DNA from: Actinomycetota bacterium
Lineage (GTDB): Bacteria > Actinomycetota > Actinomycetes > Nanopelagicales > Nanopelagicaceae
DNA: 15,837 bases
Reading direction: 5' to 3'
Assembly: GCA_026392815.1 (NCBI GenBank)
Contig: JAPLBI010000008.1
Span: forward strand, 1-15,837
The translations under genes and the position numbers were made by a program. Within the stretch, counting starts at the first letter, position 1. Each line of letters starts with the position of its first letter. The notes beneath the pieces were generated by a model. That model did no database searches and was not told the DNA's origin. It saw only the letters and a list, made by a program, of their open reading frames with translations. This document shows positions 15,629-15,837 of the stretch, in pieces.

Positions 15629-15837
15629 CGACAAACAATCACCAAAGAAATTATCTGGAACTTCTGCCCGCCGTAGATGTAAAGGATGGCAAAGCAGTAC
15701 GCCTAGTCCAAGGCGAGCTCGCACAAGAGAGTATCTATGGCGCACCGCTTGAGGTTGCCCTCGAGTTTCAAGCAGCGGGAGCTGAATGGCTTCACCTAGT
15801 TGATCTAGATGCAGCATTTGGTCGCGGCGAAAATACA
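15625..15837 (+). CDS. hisA: HisA/PriA phosphoribosyl isomerase, 5' part (runs off window)
   Basis: HisA isomerises ProFAR to PRFAR, the substrate of HisF-HisH. In many Actinobacteria the orthologue PriA also performs the TrpF step of tryptophan synthesis. Only 71 codons are visible, with no stop before the edge. They contain [12 protein letters not shown] (catalytic-type Asp18), [10 protein letters not shown], the [14 protein letters not shown] segment, and [15 protein letters not shown], all typical of actinobacterial PriA. The start ATG overlaps the hisH stop (ATGA). Whether it is bifunctional cannot be judged from this fragment. Confidence 0.94.
   Translation, partial: MTTNNHQRNYLELLPAVDVKDGKAVRLVQGELAQESIYGAPLEVALEFQAAGAEWLHLVDLDAAFGRGENT

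Overview
The window carries a compact, moderately low-GC (roughly mid-to-high 40s % by eye) actinobacterial chromosome segment. Gene order (ftsZ, pgeF, yggS, sepF, yggT, ileS, traR/dksA-like, lspA, rluD, dnaE, then hisD, hisC, hisB, hisH, hisA) follows the classic actinobacterial division/dcw-downstream neighbourhood. SepF, a eukaryote-like (type 2) IleRS, a DnaE1-type polymerase and a PriA-like HisA start support this. Low GC, very short intergenic gaps and apparent leaderless starts suggest a streamlined free-living actinobacterium such as the freshwater acI (Nanopelagicales) group. That placement is inference from style, not a database result.

Layout. Bases 1-2971 (+) hold the 3' part of ftsZ, then pgeF, yggS, sepF and yggT, the division and cell-envelope end of the dcw region. 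Bases 2982-6101 (-) hold ileS alone on the opposite strand, convergent with yggT and divergent from the next gene. Bases 6163-8494 (+) hold a DksA/TraR zinc-finger protein with a long Lys/Ala/Pro tail, lspA and an RluD-type pseudouridine synthase. Bases 8514-12047 (+) hold dnaE. Bases 12115-15837 (+) hold a histidine operon that runs off the right edge inside hisA. No RNA genes, insertion sequences, CRISPR arrays or phage genes were seen. No gap between genes exceeds 70 bases.

The main anomaly is in the his operon. hisD and hisC form one uninterrupted 764-codon reading frame. HisD stops about 35-40 residues short of its usual end and runs within a few residues into the HisC N-terminus. The missing HisD tail normally supplies the fourth zinc-ligand histidine across the dimer interface, so this is not a simple end-to-end fusion. 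Other points of interest: an altered class I signature in IleRS (GTHH in place of HIGH), linked to mupirocin hyper-resistance in type 2 IleRS; an inverted ileS with no divIVA in its usual slot and no space for a T-box leader; and TANNCT -10 boxes placed 6-9 bases before the start codons of sepF, ileS, dnaE and hisD, suggesting leaderless transcription.
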